NCBI RefSeq assembly: GCF_011762185.1
Contig: NZ_JAASQJ010000007.1
Coordinates: 62,001 to 126,000 of the forward strand
Length of the DNA: 64,000 bases
Origin: Dyadobacter arcticus
GTDB lineage: Bacteria > Bacteroidota > Bacteroidia > Cytophagales > Spirosomataceae
Direction of reading: 5' to 3'
Below, in pieces: positions 33,886 to 43,726 of this stretch. Each line of letters starts with the position of its first letter. Positions within the stretch are counted from its first letter, which is position 1. The notes below the pieces were generated by a model. That model saw only the letters and a list, made by a program, of their open reading frames with translations. It was not told the DNA's origin and did no database searches. The translations under genes and the position numbers were made by a program.

Positions 33886-36465
33886 ATGAGATTATTCCGC
33901 TACCTTCTTCTAACGGGACTGGTTTTCCTGTACATGAATAATGCCTATTCTCAAAGGAAAAAAAAGAAAGAAAAACAGGAAGATGTAAAAATTGATAAGG
34001 CCGTCGATGCAATGGCTTCTGCTGTAAAAGACAAGCTGAAAGACGACAAAAAGAAGGGCCCCAAAGCGTTTAAAGATCTCATCGATACCAGTGCCGTCAG
34101 CCAGAAGGGCATGATTTCGGTACACAAAATGGATCAGAAATGGTACTTCGAAATCCCTGATTCCCTGTTGAACATGGACATTATGGCGGTAACCCGGTAT
34201 TCCAAAACTGCGGCCGGAGGCGGGATTTTTGGCGGTGAAGAGGTCAACCGACAAATGATCCGCTGGGAAAAGGGAATGGACGATAATCTGCTGCTTCGTT
34301 CGGTAACCGTTGTGGTAACCAGCCCCGATAGCACCAAGCCGATTTTCCAGGCGGTCAAGAATTCCAATTCGGATCCAATCATTGGTGTTTTTGAAATAAA
34401 GGCCGTCAGGAAAGATCCAGGTGCGAAATCTTCGGTAGTTGATGTAACCGATTTTTTTAATGCCGATAACCAGGTTTTTTCATTGAGTTCGATTAGCAAG
34501 CAATTGCTCAAACTTGCGGCCTTCAAAAAAGAAGCTTCCTATATCGAAAAAATCAATAGCTACCCAATTAACACGGAGATACGGACCGTAAAGTCCTTTA
34601 GCGTCACGCCACAAGTCCTTACCACGACGCCAGGCCCTTCGATTGGCCAATATCTGCCTTCCGGCCTCGACGCCGGCGTGATAACCCTGGAAATGAATAC
34701 ATCCCTGATCTTGCTTCCCAAAAGTCCGATGCGTAAAAGGATTTTTGATAGCCGGGTTGGTTTTTTTGCCAATCAGTATGCCACATTCGGTGAAGAATCC
34801 CAGCGTTCTGACACCGAGATTTTTGCGGTAAGATGGCGTTTGGAGCCTAAAACGGCAGAAGATGCCAGACGTCAAAAAAATGGTGAATTGATAGAGCCTA
34901 AGAAGCCTATCGTCTATTATATCGACCCAGCAACTCCCGAAAAATGGCGCAAGTATCTCAAAGCTGGTGTTGATGACTGGCAGGTTGCATTTGAGAAAGC
35001 AGGTTGGAAAAACGCCATCCGTGGTGAATACTGGCCAGAAAAGGATACAACCATGAGCCTTGAAGATGCGCGCTATTCGGTCATTCGCTACTTCGCAGCC
35101 GACATTCAGAACGCTTATGGCCCTAATGTCCACGATCCAAGAAGTGGTGAAATCCTGGAAAGTCATATTGGCTGGTATCACAATGTAATGCGCCTGCTCA
35201 GAAATTGGTACATTATCCAGGCAGCAGCGGTAGATCCAAATGCCCGAAAAAAGAAATTTGACGATGAGTTAATGGGCCAGTTGGTGCGCTTTGTTTCGTC
35301 CCACGAAATTGGGCATACTCTTGGTCTGCGCCACAATATGGGCGCTAGTTCTGCAACTCCGGTCGAAAAGCTTCGGGATAAAAATTGGATTGAAGAGCAC
35401 GGTCATACGTCCTCCATTATGGATTATGCCCGGTTTAATTATGTAGCACAACCTGAGGACGGCATTACGAATCTATTCCCAAGAATAGGTGATTACGACA
35501 AATGGGCGATTCAATGGGGTTACAGCAATTTCGCTGATTGCAAGGATGTGAATGCGGAGAAGGCGCTACTTAATACCATGACTAAAGAGGCATATAAAGA
35601 TAACCGCCTGCATTTTGGAACAGAAATTAGTCCCTATGATCCTCGTTACCAGACAGAAGATTTGAGCGATAATGCTATGAAAGCTTCCGAATATGGCATT
35701 AAAAATCTGAAAAGGATCCTTCCAAATCTGATCGAATGGAGTAAAGAGGATGGTGAAAGTTATAAAGAGCTGGATGAAATTTACGGAAATGTTATTGGCC
35801 AGTATCGCCGTTATTTAGGTCACGTTATTAAAAATGTTGGCGGAATTTACGACACGCCTATAACGTATGATATGGAGGGTTCAACATTTACCATAGTACC
35901 TAAAACGACTCAAAAAGAGGCAGTTGCATTTTTAAATAATCAATTGTTCAAGACGCCGATTTGGCTATTGGATCAAAATATTTTAAATAAAATAAAACCT
36001 GAAACCGGTGTGGAGGCAATTAAGGCATTGCAGGAATATGCTTTAACCTCACTATTTGCAGGAGACCGGGCTGTGCGCTTAATGGAGACAGGAAGCAATT
36101 CCAAAAATTTCACATTGGACGACCTTTTCACTGATCTGGAAAGTGGCATATGGGCAGAAGCAAAATCGGGAAAAGCCATTGATCCTTATCGCAGGAATTT
36201 GCAGAAAGTTTACACAGAAAAGCTAATTGATTTGCTCAAACCCGGTAAGGCCAATGTCCAATCGATTCCGGTTGGGGTTACTTATGGTTTTTCCACAAGA
36301 GTGGTTGAGCTGGAAAAAACGGATCTTCCTTCCGTTGCACGCGCACATTTGGAAGACCTGAAAACAACGTTGCAGGGTGCTGCCGCAAAAAGCGGAGACA
36401 AGATCACCAAATACCATTTGCAGGATGTGTTGCAAAGAATTAAAATGGCTTTGGATCCTAAATAG
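33886..36465 (+). CDS. Large exported zinc metalloprotease (DUF5117/DUF4953 type)
   Basis: A signal peptide (about 1-23, ending AYSQ) precedes a lysine-rich linker, a DUF5118/DUF5117-like N-terminal domain, and a metzincin-like site SHEIGHTLGLRHN near residue 472, i.e. HEXXHXXGXXH with three zinc histidines and the catalytic Glu. SSIMDYARFNY downstream contains a Met-turn. Length 859 and domain order match the uncharacterised DUF5117-DUF4953 proteases common in Bacteroidota. It is probably periplasmic or outer-membrane associated. Substrate unknown. Confidence 0.9.
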   Translation: MRLFRYLLLTGLVFLYMNNAYSQRKKKKEKQEDVKIDKAVDAMASAVKDKLKDDKKKGPKAFKDLIDTSAVSQKGMISVHKMDQKWYFEIPDSLLNMDIMAVTRYSKTAAGGGIFGGEEVNRQMIRWEKGMDDNLLLRSVTVVVTSPDSTKPIFQAVKNSNSDPIIGVFEIKAVRKDPGAKSSVVDVTDFFNADNQVFSLSSISKQLLKLAAFKKEASYIEKINSYPINTEIRTVKSFSVTPQVLTTTPGPSIGQYLPSGLDAGVITLEMNTSLILLPKSPMRKRIFDSRVGFFANQYATFGEESQRSDTEIFAVRWRLEPKTAEDARRQKNGELIEPKKPIVYYIDPATPEKWRKYLKAGVDDWQVAFEKAGWKNAIRGEYWPEKDTTMSLEDARYSVIRYFAADIQNAYGPNVHDPRSGEILESHIGWYHNVMRLLRNWYIIQAAAVDPNARKKKFDDELMGQLVRFVSSHEIGHTLGLRHNMGASSATPVEKLRDKNWIEEHGHTSSIMDYARFNYVAQPEDGITNLFPRIGDYDKWAIQWGYSNFADCKDVNAEKALLNTMTKEAYKDNRLHFGTEISPYDPRYQTEDLSDNAMKASEYGIKNLKRILPNLIEWSKEDGESYKELDEIYGNVIGQYRRYLGHVIKNVGGIYDTPITYDMEGSTFTIVPKTTQKEAVAFLNNQLFKTPIWLLDQNILNKIKPETGVEAIKALQEYALTSLFAGDRAVRLMETGSNSKNFTLDDLFTDLESGIWAEAKSGKAIDPYRRNLQKVYTEKLIDLLKPGKANVQSIPVGVTYGFSTRVVELEKTDLPSVARAHLEDLKTTLQGAAAKSGDKITKYHLQDVLQRIKMALDPK

Positions 36466-36474
36466 CGAACTGGA

Positions 36475-37155
36475 TTGACAGAACTTGCACAAATTCTTCT
36501 TGCATATCCCCGGTTTGAACCTATAATCAGAAATGTCAAGCCGTTTAGGAAGCTGGACTTTACGGAGAACAACAGCGATCTTATTCGGCACGATCTTTCA
36601 GAAACCTGCGATTTTTCCAATTACGTTTTCGGGCGAATGCTATCAGGAAACACTTACATTGGAATCGGAGGTTACAACGAAAACCGCGTCATTTACCGCC
36701 AGCGCAAACATTTTGAACTGGATTCGGAAAATCCAAGAAGCATTCACCTTGGTACGGACATTTGGGAGGAAGCGGGCGAAGCTATTTATTCACCGATTGC
36801 AGGTTCCGTCCATAGTTTTGCCTTTAACAATCATTATGGTGACTACGGACCGACCATTATATTAAGACATGAATTGAAGGGTATCGCGTTTTTCACATTG
36901 TACGGGCATTTATCCGCGACATCTTTGGACGCATTGCATATCGGAAAGAAAATCGAAGCCGGCGAAAAGTTCGCTCTTATCGGTCCGTTTCCTGAGAATG
37001 GTGATTGGCCACCACACCTTCACTTTCAGGTTATCAGTGATATGGGCACCTATTCAGGAGATTTTCCAGGAGTTAGTAGCGTCCGGAACAGCGAATACTA
37101 TCTTTCAATCTGTCCTGATCCAAATCTGATTTTGAGGGTTTCGGAAAATCAGTAG
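36475..37155 (+). CDS. M23-family peptidase, cytosolic-looking
   Basis: The C-terminal half carries the LytM/M23 fold: SIHLGTDIWEEAGEAIYSPI has the HxxxD metal ligands, LYGHLS and PPHLHFQV supply the HxH ligand motif. These enzymes usually cut peptidoglycan cross-bridges. No signal peptide or membrane anchor is visible, which is odd for a wall hydrolase. The start is a TTG at 36475, 9 nt after the stop of the zinc protease gene, so the two are likely cotranscribed; a missed longer N-terminus is unlikely because of that stop. Confidence 0.85.
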   Translation: MTELAQILLAYPRFEPIIRNVKPFRKLDFTENNSDLIRHDLSETCDFSNYVFGRMLSGNTYIGIGGYNENRVIYRQRKHFELDSENPRSIHLGTDIWEEAGEAIYSPIAGSVHSFAFNNHYGDYGPTIILRHELKGIAFFTLYGHLSATSLDALHIGKKIEAGEKFALIGPFPENGDWPPHLHFQVISDMGTYSGDFPGVSSVRNSEYYLSICPDPNLILRVSENQ

Positions 37156-37186
37156 TGTCGGGAAATAGAGGGATGTTGTGGAAAAA

Positions 37187-37939
37187 TTATTTCCTGTGAA
37201 TCACTGTTGCGGCAGATTGTGCGCCTGCCAGGATGGTAATATCTGCAATGGTAACCCGGTCCGGCGCATTTACCGCGTAAAGAATGGCATCTGCAATATC
37301 AGCTGCCTGCAGAGGGTCAAACCCTTGATACACTTTTTCGGCACGGCTTTCATCACCCTTAAACCTGACCAGGGAAAATTCGGTTTCGACTGCTCCGGGT
37401 GCAATATTGGTTACCTTAATCCCATGCTGCGTCAATTCCAGGCGCATTCCCTCAGTGATTACCTCCACCGCTGCCTTCGAAGCACAGTAAACGGCCCCAT
37501 TTGCATAAGTCTGCTTTCCGGCTATTGAACTGATATTGACAATGTGCCCCGTACCCCGTTCGAGCAAAAGCGGAATAACGACCTTAGAAACATATAAAAG
37601 CCCTTTTACATTTCCGTCAATCATTGCATCCCAATCGTCGGTCTCGCCCTCATCCAATGAGCCCATCCCATGCGCGTTACCTGCATTGTTGACCAGGATA
37701 TCAATGTTTTTCCATTCGTCAGGCAATGATCCGATCATCGCTGTAACGGCTCCTTTATCCCTGACATCGAAAATAAGCGTGGTAACCCGGACTTGTGACG
37801 ACAATACTCTGGCTACTTCATCCAGCTTTTCTTTGCGCCTGCCACAAAGGATGAGGTCAATTCCGGAACCAGCGAATATTTCGGCGGTGGCTCTTCCTAT
37901 GCCGGATGTGGCTCCGGTAATCAATGCAATACGGGACAT
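37187..37939 (-). CDS. Short-chain dehydrogenase/reductase (YdfG-like)
   Basis: Classical SDR of 250 residues: NAD(P) site TGATSGIGRATAEIF (8-22) with basic residues after strand 2 (GRRKEKL) suggesting NADPH, NNAGNAHG, and the catalytic Ser of VNISSIAG with Tyr-x3-Lys in YCASK. The close resemblance to YdfG suggests oxidation of L-serine, allo-threonine or 3-hydroxy acids, but the substrate is an inference. Convergent with the M23 gene. Confidence 0.9.
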   Translation of the reverse strand: MSRIALITGATSGIGRATAEIFAGSGIDLILCGRRKEKLDEVARVLSSQVRVTTLIFDVRDKGAVTAMIGSLPDEWKNIDILVNNAGNAHGMGSLDEGETDDWDAMIDGNVKGLLYVSKVVIPLLLERGTGHIVNISSIAGKQTYANGAVYCASKAAVEVITEGMRLELTQHGIKVTNIAPGAVETEFSLVRFKGDESRAEKVYQGFDPLQAADIADAILYAVNAPDRVTIADITILAGAQSAATVIHRK

Positions 37940-37974
37940 TACGATTGATGATTCGTTACTGAAATGCAGGCAAA

Positions 37975-39678
37975 TTAGTTTTTATTTTTGGGAATATTGA
38001 GGCTGCTGAATTTGCCTTTTTCCAGTTGCGCAGCCTGATTAAAAAGCTGTACGGCTTGCGTGTAAACATTGTCCGAAGGATTTAGAACCTGAAAAACTTC
38101 ATTGTTCAACCCATTCTTCTGCTTTCTACCCCATACATATCGTCCAATGATGGCTTTGGTCTGAGAAGTTATTACTGACTTTGAATGATTAAGCTCTTTT
38201 TCATTTGGCTTTATCCCAGCCCGCGAAGCGTCTTTCACAAGATCTGAAAGCATCGCATCTGAAATTTGGAACGATTGAAGAAAATCTTTAAAAGTCTGCT
38301 TTTCAAGTTTTTTCTGATTTTCATTCGCATAACGTAATGCGTATTCGCGAATGATATTCTTCGAGTAAAGCTCAAAGAGATACTTACTATTCAACAATGT
38401 ATCTTTTGGAACAAAGATGTCTGGCGTGATACCGCCGCCGCCGTAAACGATCCTGCCGCCATCGGTTTTGTAAACTTTGCTTTTGTCAAACTTAATGCTG
38501 TCAGCATTGAAAAGTTCACCGCTGTCATAGCGGTGCGACAAGTCCAGACTATAATCTTCGCCTTTGCCAAGTTCGTAAGGCTTTTGAATACTGCGTCCGC
38601 TTGGTGTGTAGTACCTGGAAATGGTCAAACGAAGTTCTGAACCGTCGGTTAGCTTGATTGGCATTTGTACCAATCCTTTTCCATAAGATCTTCTCCCCAC
38701 AACCAATGCCCGGTCATGATCCTGAAGGGCTCCTGCCAAGATTTCGGAAGCGGATGCGCTGCCCTCATCTACCAGCACAATCAATGGGCCTTGTTCAAAC
38801 AAACCGTCTATATGCGACCTGGTCTTTCTATCAAAGCGAGTATCTTTTCCTTCCGTGTAGACCAGCAGCTTATCCCCAGCGATGAACTCGTCAGCCATGC
38901 TTGTGGCACGTTCCATATAACCTCCCGGGTTTCCACGAAGGTCAAGAATCAGATTTTTCAGACCTTCTGCCTTTAATGTTTTGAGTGCAGATTTGAATTC
39001 GTCAAATGTCGTTTCCGAGAAACGGCTCACTTTAATGTAGCCCACTTCCTGATCGACCATATAAGATGCGTCGACAGAATAAGTAGGGATGCGGTCGCGT
39101 ACAACGGCATAATTCATCCGCTCTTTCAACCCGACTCTTTCAATGGACAAGTCCACTTTTGTGCCTCTTTTTCCTCTTAATAGCTTATAAACCTGTGCAT
39201 TGGTAACGCCAGGGCCTGACAAATTTTCCTTATTAACGGAAATAATCCTGTCACCGCTCTGAATACCGACTGTTTCCGATGGTCCTCCACTTAGCGGAGT
39301 TACCACATACACGGTATCATTATAAATGTTAAACTCAACTCCAATCCCGTCGAATCCTGATTCAAGCTGGGAGCGGGCCGCAGTAGCTTCTTCTGTATTG
39401 AAATAGGCGGTATGCGGATCAAGCTTTTCCAGCATTTTGGCAATGGAAAAGTCGACCAGCTCATCGGTATTCACGGAATCGACATAATTATTCTCAACCA
39501 GCATTAAAACCTCCCGATATTTGGCATACCCCTTGGCAACATCAGAAAGCTTCTTTCCGCCGCTAAAAAACGTACTGCCTAAAAGCACACCAGCCGCCAA
39601 GGTAATGCCAATGATCATTGGCAACCGCACGACTGATTTTGAGTTATGAATCGGAGTTTTAGATTTTTCTGGATTCAT
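37975..39678 (-). CDS. S41-family C-terminal processing protease
   Basis: One N-terminal membrane span (20-40) anchors a periplasmic protease. The PDZ domain occupies about 105-185 (GIGVEFNIYN, SGDRIISVN). The catalytic dyad is Ser309 in EGSASASE and Lys334 in SYGKGLVQ with Gln338, the same spacing as in CtpB. The C-terminal 150 residues extend the core with charged helices. It would trim periplasmic proteins from their C-terminus. SDR and protease share orientation with 35 bp between them. Confidence 0.93.
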   Translation of the reverse strand: MNPEKSKTPIHNSKSVVRLPMIIGITLAAGVLLGSTFFSGGKKLSDVAKGYAKYREVLMLVENNYVDSVNTDELVDFSIAKMLEKLDPHTAYFNTEEATAARSQLESGFDGIGVEFNIYNDTVYVVTPLSGGPSETVGIQSGDRIISVNKENLSGPGVTNAQVYKLLRGKRGTKVDLSIERVGLKERMNYAVVRDRIPTYSVDASYMVDQEVGYIKVSRFSETTFDEFKSALKTLKAEGLKNLILDLRGNPGGYMERATSMADEFIAGDKLLVYTEGKDTRFDRKTRSHIDGLFEQGPLIVLVDEGSASASEILAGALQDHDRALVVGRRSYGKGLVQMPIKLTDGSELRLTISRYYTPSGRSIQKPYELGKGEDYSLDLSHRYDSGELFNADSIKFDKSKVYKTDGGRIVYGGGGITPDIFVPKDTLLNSKYLFELYSKNIIREYALRYANENQKKLEKQTFKDFLQSFQISDAMLSDLVKDASRAGIKPNEKELNHSKSVITSQTKAIIGRYVWGRKQKNGLNNEVFQVLNPSDNVYTQAVQLFNQAAQLEKGKFSSLNIPKNKN

Positions 39679-39788
39679 GCTGATATATTTTGAAAGAGTT
39701 TTGGAACTGAGGCGGAAGAAGATTTCTCTACGTGAAGTAAACGATTTTGATTGCTTAAAACAAATAGGAACAGACGTGGATGTAACTG

Positions 39789-41738
39789 CTATACAAAAGC
39801 TTTCAAAGACTCAGGGTTACGCATTGTATCCTGGTTAATGACTTCTGACGGATCCTGACCCATTAAGATCCTTTTCATTGGCGCTTCCATTTTCTTGCCA
39901 TTAATAGTATAAGGAATGTCAGCTACTTGCTCTATCGTGTCAGGCACATGGCGAGGGCTGTATTGAGTGCGCAATGTGTCGCGGATCTGGGTTTTTAGTT
40001 CTTCAGTAAGTGTTTTGTCTTTTGCCAAAACTACGAACAAAGAAATGGTACCTTCGCCATTCTTCTTTTCGAGGTAAACGGCCAGGCTATCCTTTATGTC
40101 CGGAATACCTTCAACTGCATGATAAACTTCGGCCGTTCCGATTCTTACTCCGCCTCTATTTAATGTTGCATCCGATCGCCCATAAATGATCACAGATTTC
40201 CTGTCTGTTATTTTAATCCAATCGCCATGTCTCCATACGTTTGGATACATTTCAAAATAGCTTTCCAGGTATTTTGCGTCGTTTTTATCATTCCAAAAAT
40301 AAACAGGCATGGAAGGCATAGGTTGCGTGATCACCATTTCTCCCAGATCGTTGTGTACTGGGTTACCATCGTCATCAAAAGCCTCAATCTTACAGCCCAG
40401 CATACGGCATTGAATTTCTCCGGCATAAACCGGAAGCATTGGGCAGCCTCCGACAAATGCACTGCAGACATCTGTTCCACCACTTAGAGAAATAAGCCAG
40501 ACGTCTTTTTTAACCTGCTTGTATATCCATTCATAAACCTCGGAAGGTAATGGTGAACCTGTGGACCCGATCGTTTCAAGACTGGCAAGGCGCTCCGATG
40601 TGATACTTACGCCACTTTTCATAGAAGATATAAAGTATGCTGCACCGCTACCAAAATGGGTGATCCTCGCTTTTTCAGCAAGTGTCCAGAGCGTCTGTGA
40701 GGAAGGATATGCTGGTCCGCCATCATAGAGGACCAATGTAGCTCCGCATAAAAGTGATCCCAAAGCGTAATTCCACATCATCCATCCCGTGGTTGAGTAC
40801 CAGAAATATCTGTCGCCTGGTTTCACATTCTGATGAAGTATCAGCGCCTTCATATGTTCGATAAGACACCCGCCAACTCCATGCGTAATCGCCTTTGGCT
40901 GAGCCGTCGTACCCGAAGAATAGAGTACCCAAATCGGATGATCAAATGGGACCGGCTCGAAATCAAGCCCGAAATTCTGAATGTGTAAAATATCCTCCCA
41001 GGATGTAAAACGCTCAGGTCGGGTTTCAGAAAAAATATTGTTGATTAAAACTGTGTCCTTCGCTGAGGGAATCGAAAATGATAATTCCTGGGCAAAAGAA
41101 GTAATGTCATAGGTTTTGCCATTGTACGAATAACCATCCGCGATGAACAGCACTTTGGGCTCAATCTGAGAAAAACGTTCTGAAATGGCGGCTTTACCAA
41201 AATCGGGAGAACATGAGGACCATATCGCGCCAACAGCATTGGTAGCCAGAAATGCCGTAACTGCTTGTGGTATATTAGGTAAAACAGCTGCGACCCGGTC
41301 GCCTGGTTTAACACCCCGTTGTCTGAGCCAGGTTGCAACGGCTGCAACTTCCTCTTCCAGCGTCTCCCACGAAATCTCTCTTAATTCGGCTTGCTCCGAC
41401 TGGAAAATGATAGCGGGACGGTCTTTTGTTTTGTTTCGAAAGATATGCTCCGCGTAGTTCAGCTTGGCGCGGGTAAACCATTTGGTGCGGATCAATCCGT
41501 TTTGTGGTCTTTGCAGGACTTCGAGATAAAGGTCGTGAGATTTAATGTTGAAATAATGCCAGAGGCTTTCCCAAAAATCCTCCAAATCTGTTACCGACCA
41601 TTCCCATAAATCATGATACGAGCGAAAGTAAAGTCCTTTTTTAACGAATAGCCAATCCATGAATTTTTTGAGATTGGATTGTTCCAGCAAAGTTCTTCCT
41701 GGCTTCCATAAGGGTTGGGCTTGTACTTCATCTGACAT
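39789..41738 (-). CDS. Acetoacetate-CoA ligase
   Basis: The ANL-superfamily enzyme activates acetoacetate to acetoacetyl-CoA. The N-terminal ACAS domain starts PLWKPGRTLLEQSNLKKF; the AMP loop is VLYSSGTTAQPKAITHG; the A5-like YFWNDKNDAKYLESYF and hinge GRSDATLNRGGVRIG follow. Length 649 from ATG 41738 and the SLETIGSTGSPL block separate it from acetyl-CoA synthetases. It may salvage ketone bodies or polymer-derived acetoacetate. An upstream ATG at 41783 would add 15 residues. Confidence 0.92.
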   Translation of the reverse strand: MSDEVQAQPLWKPGRTLLEQSNLKKFMDWLFVKKGLYFRSYHDLWEWSVTDLEDFWESLWHYFNIKSHDLYLEVLQRPQNGLIRTKWFTRAKLNYAEHIFRNKTKDRPAIIFQSEQAELREISWETLEEEVAAVATWLRQRGVKPGDRVAAVLPNIPQAVTAFLATNAVGAIWSSCSPDFGKAAISERFSQIEPKVLFIADGYSYNGKTYDITSFAQELSFSIPSAKDTVLINNIFSETRPERFTSWEDILHIQNFGLDFEPVPFDHPIWVLYSSGTTAQPKAITHGVGGCLIEHMKALILHQNVKPGDRYFWYSTTGWMMWNYALGSLLCGATLVLYDGGPAYPSSQTLWTLAEKARITHFGSGAAYFISSMKSGVSITSERLASLETIGSTGSPLPSEVYEWIYKQVKKDVWLISLSGGTDVCSAFVGGCPMLPVYAGEIQCRMLGCKIEAFDDDGNPVHNDLGEMVITQPMPSMPVYFWNDKNDAKYLESYFEMYPNVWRHGDWIKITDRKSVIIYGRSDATLNRGGVRIGTAEVYHAVEGIPDIKDSLAVYLEKKNGEGTISLFVVLAKDKTLTEELKTQIRDTLRTQYSPRHVPDTIEQVADIPYTINGKKMEAPMKRILMGQDPSEVINQDTMRNPESLKAFV

Positions 41739-41874
41739 ATTTAAAGCATTATGTGAAGGAATAGATTGAGCAAATATTGCCATGTGATCAGCCTGCCCGC
41801 GATAGTACTAATAAACGTTGCGTTATGACTTTTGACATAAAACGAAACAAAAAAATTTCCTCCGAAAATAAGCG

Positions 41875-41882
41875 TATCTTTG
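41875..41882 (+). promoter_or_regulatory. -7 promoter element for rluB
   Basis: TATCTTTG is an exact TAnnTTTG match, 128 bp upstream of the rluB ATG in the divergent gap. A TCTGAT/ATCAGA palindrome lies between it and the gene in the presumed leader. Confidence 0.45.
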
Positions 41883-42009
41883 CGCCCTAAAAATTTAAAT
41901 TATATAAGTACTCTGATCATCAGATACGTTAGATAGCAGATTTTATTGGCTATCAGTTACACGATAAATAGTTAGAGGAAACAAATCCAGTAGTGATACT
42001 GCATTCCTG

Positions 42010-43662
42010 ATGAGAAAAAGAACAAGCAACCCGAAGTCAGCAAGCACCTTGCGCACTTCCAGCGGTGGATCAACATCCTTCCGAAAATCCAATGACGGAT
42101 CTGACCGTCCCTTCAAAAAAGCAAAGCCGGAAGCAGAAAGCCGTTTTAGCAAACCAAGTATTAAAAAATCCAGTTTGAGAGTAGGCGCGACGTCGGAAAA
42201 CAAAGGCCCAAAGGCCCGTCCAAATTTCGACCACGAAAAACCAAAAACGGATCGGCCGCGTTTCGACAAACCGGAATTTAAAAAATACGGATCAGATAAG
42301 GTTGATCGTGACAAACCGCGCGTCTTTAAACGTGACGGTGATTCCCGCGGTCCAAGCGACAAAAGAGAACCCGGGCGACCTACTCCTGACAGGTACGCGA
42401 AGTCATTCAAGCCAAGAGAAGACGCTCCTCGAGAAAGCAGAGGAACTGGTGAAAATCCGGAAAGACTGCGTTTTGAAAGAAGTGATGATAGCCGATCATT
42501 CAAGCCGAGGGAAAATTCCAATCCGGGAGCAAGAAGAGCGTTTGGCGACAGAACGGAAAGACCTCGTACTGAGCGAAGTAATGATTCAAAAGATTTCAAG
42601 CCAAGAGAAGATTTCAAATCAGGAGAAAGAAAACCATTTGCTGGCGACCGGCCTGAAAGACCTCGTTTTGAGAAGGGTAATGATTCAAGAGAATTTAAGC
42701 CCAGACCTGAATCAGACAGAAGAGAAAGGCCATTCCAGCGCGAAAGGCCTGAGCGAGGCGACTTTAAAAAAAAAGATAATGCCAATCATTCAGGCGAAAG
42801 GGAAGTAAGTGAACGCACTCCAAGAGAGGAAAATACGGAAGCAGCTGAGAACAATGGTGGAGCCGACCGCAGAGTAGGCCGTTTTGAAAGTGCTCCCAAA
42901 TACAATCTCGCGGGATACGAAAAAAAGGGTGCCCCAAAGAAGAAAGAAGAAAGCAATGAGATCCGGCTCAACCGCTATATCGCTAATGCAGGAATCTGCT
43001 CGCGGCGTGAGGCAGATGACCTGATTTCATCGGGCCAGATTTCTGTAAACGGAAAGACCATTACTGAAATGGGCTATAAGGTAATGCGTACAGATGTTGT
43101 CAAATATGGCAAAAAGGCGCTTAACCCCGAAAAAATGGTTTACATCCTGATTAACAAGCCAAAGGATTACATTACCACAACAGACGATCCCGAAGACCGC
43201 AAAACAGTTTTAGACCTGATCAAAGGAGCATGTTCTGAACGGGTATATCCTGTAGGCAGGCTGGATAGAAATACAACTGGGCTTTTGCTGATGACCAATG
43301 ATGGTGAACTAGCAAAAAAACTGACGCATCCATCGGGAGGCATTAAGAAAATCTACCAGGCGGAACTGGACAAACCAATTACTACAGAGGACTTTGAGCT
43401 ACTAGAAACTGGCGTTGAACTTGAAGACGGTTTCATCCGCCCGGACGAAGTAGGGATCGTTACACCTGATGCTATGGTTGTAGGGCTTGAAATTCACAGT
43501 GGCCGTAACCGGATTGTCAGGAGAATATTTGAACATTTGGGTTACGAAGTTCAAAAACTGGACCGCACGGTATTTGCAGGTTTGGACAAGAAAGATCTCC
43601 CAAGAGGCAAATGGCGGTTTTTAAGTGAAAAAGAAGTTGTTAAGCTGAAATTTATGCTTTAA
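42010..43662 (+). CDS. rluB: Pseudouridine synthase RluB/RsuA type with long disordered N-terminus
   Basis: The last 235 residues are a complete enzyme: an S4 domain (RLNRYIANAGICSRREAD, 319-336) and an RsuA-type synthase with catalytic Asp419 in GRLDRNTTGLL and the GRNRIVRRIFEHLGY end block. It should convert a uridine of 23S (or 16S) rRNA. The first 315 residues are Arg/Lys/Ser/Asp/Pro-rich and contain FKPRE-type motifs at 133, 164, 196 and 229, spaced 31, 32 and 33 residues: tandem degenerate repeats. The E. coli enzyme has no such extension; it probably binds RNA or ribosomes. Confidence 0.92.
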   Translation: MRKRTSNPKSASTLRTSSGGSTSFRKSNDGSDRPFKKAKPEAESRFSKPSIKKSSLRVGATSENKGPKARPNFDHEKPKTDRPRFDKPEFKKYGSDKVDRDKPRVFKRDGDSRGPSDKREPGRPTPDRYAKSFKPREDAPRESRGTGENPERLRFERSDDSRSFKPRENSNPGARRAFGDRTERPRTERSNDSKDFKPREDFKSGERKPFAGDRPERPRFEKGNDSREFKPRPESDRRERPFQRERPERGDFKKKDNANHSGEREVSERTPREENTEAAENNGGADRRVGRFESAPKYNLAGYEKKGAPKKKEESNEIRLNRYIANAGICSRREADDLISSGQISVNGKTITEMGYKVMRTDVVKYGKKALNPEKMVYILINKPKDYITTTDDPEDRKTVLDLIKGACSERVYPVGRLDRNTTGLLLMTNDGELAKKLTHPSGGIKKIYQAELDKPITTEDFELLETGVELEDGFIRPDEVGIVTPDAMVVGLEIHSGRNRIVRRIFEHLGYEVQKLDRTVFAGLDKKDLPRGKWRFLSEKEVVKLKFML

Positions 43663-43673
43663 TAATTGTTTAT

Positions 43674-43713
43674 AAAAAAACCGGCTGCGATGATGATCGC
43701 AGCCGGTTTTTTT
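43674..43713. terminator. Bidirectional terminator, rluB / degP
   Basis: AAAAAAACCGGCTGCGAT pairs perfectly (18 bp) with the right arm around a GATG loop; A and T flanks allow termination on both strands between the convergent genes. Confidence 0.93.
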
Positions 43714-43726
43714 ATTGGCAAATGGT

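Noticed and set aside
34480..35181. Antisense open frame of 233 codons in the zinc protease gene
   Set aside because: No family features, Cys/Phe-rich composition typical of antisense frames.
41943..42785. Long minus-strand open frame (about 280 codons) opposite the rluB N-terminus
   Set aside because: It mirrors the Arg/Ser/Asp-rich repeat composition of rluB, gives a Leu/Ser-rich low-complexity product and has no promoter or domain.
42302..42808. Overlapping plus-strand frame of 168 codons inside rluB
   Set aside because: It is an alternative frame of the same repetitive sequence; the predicted product has no recognisable fold.
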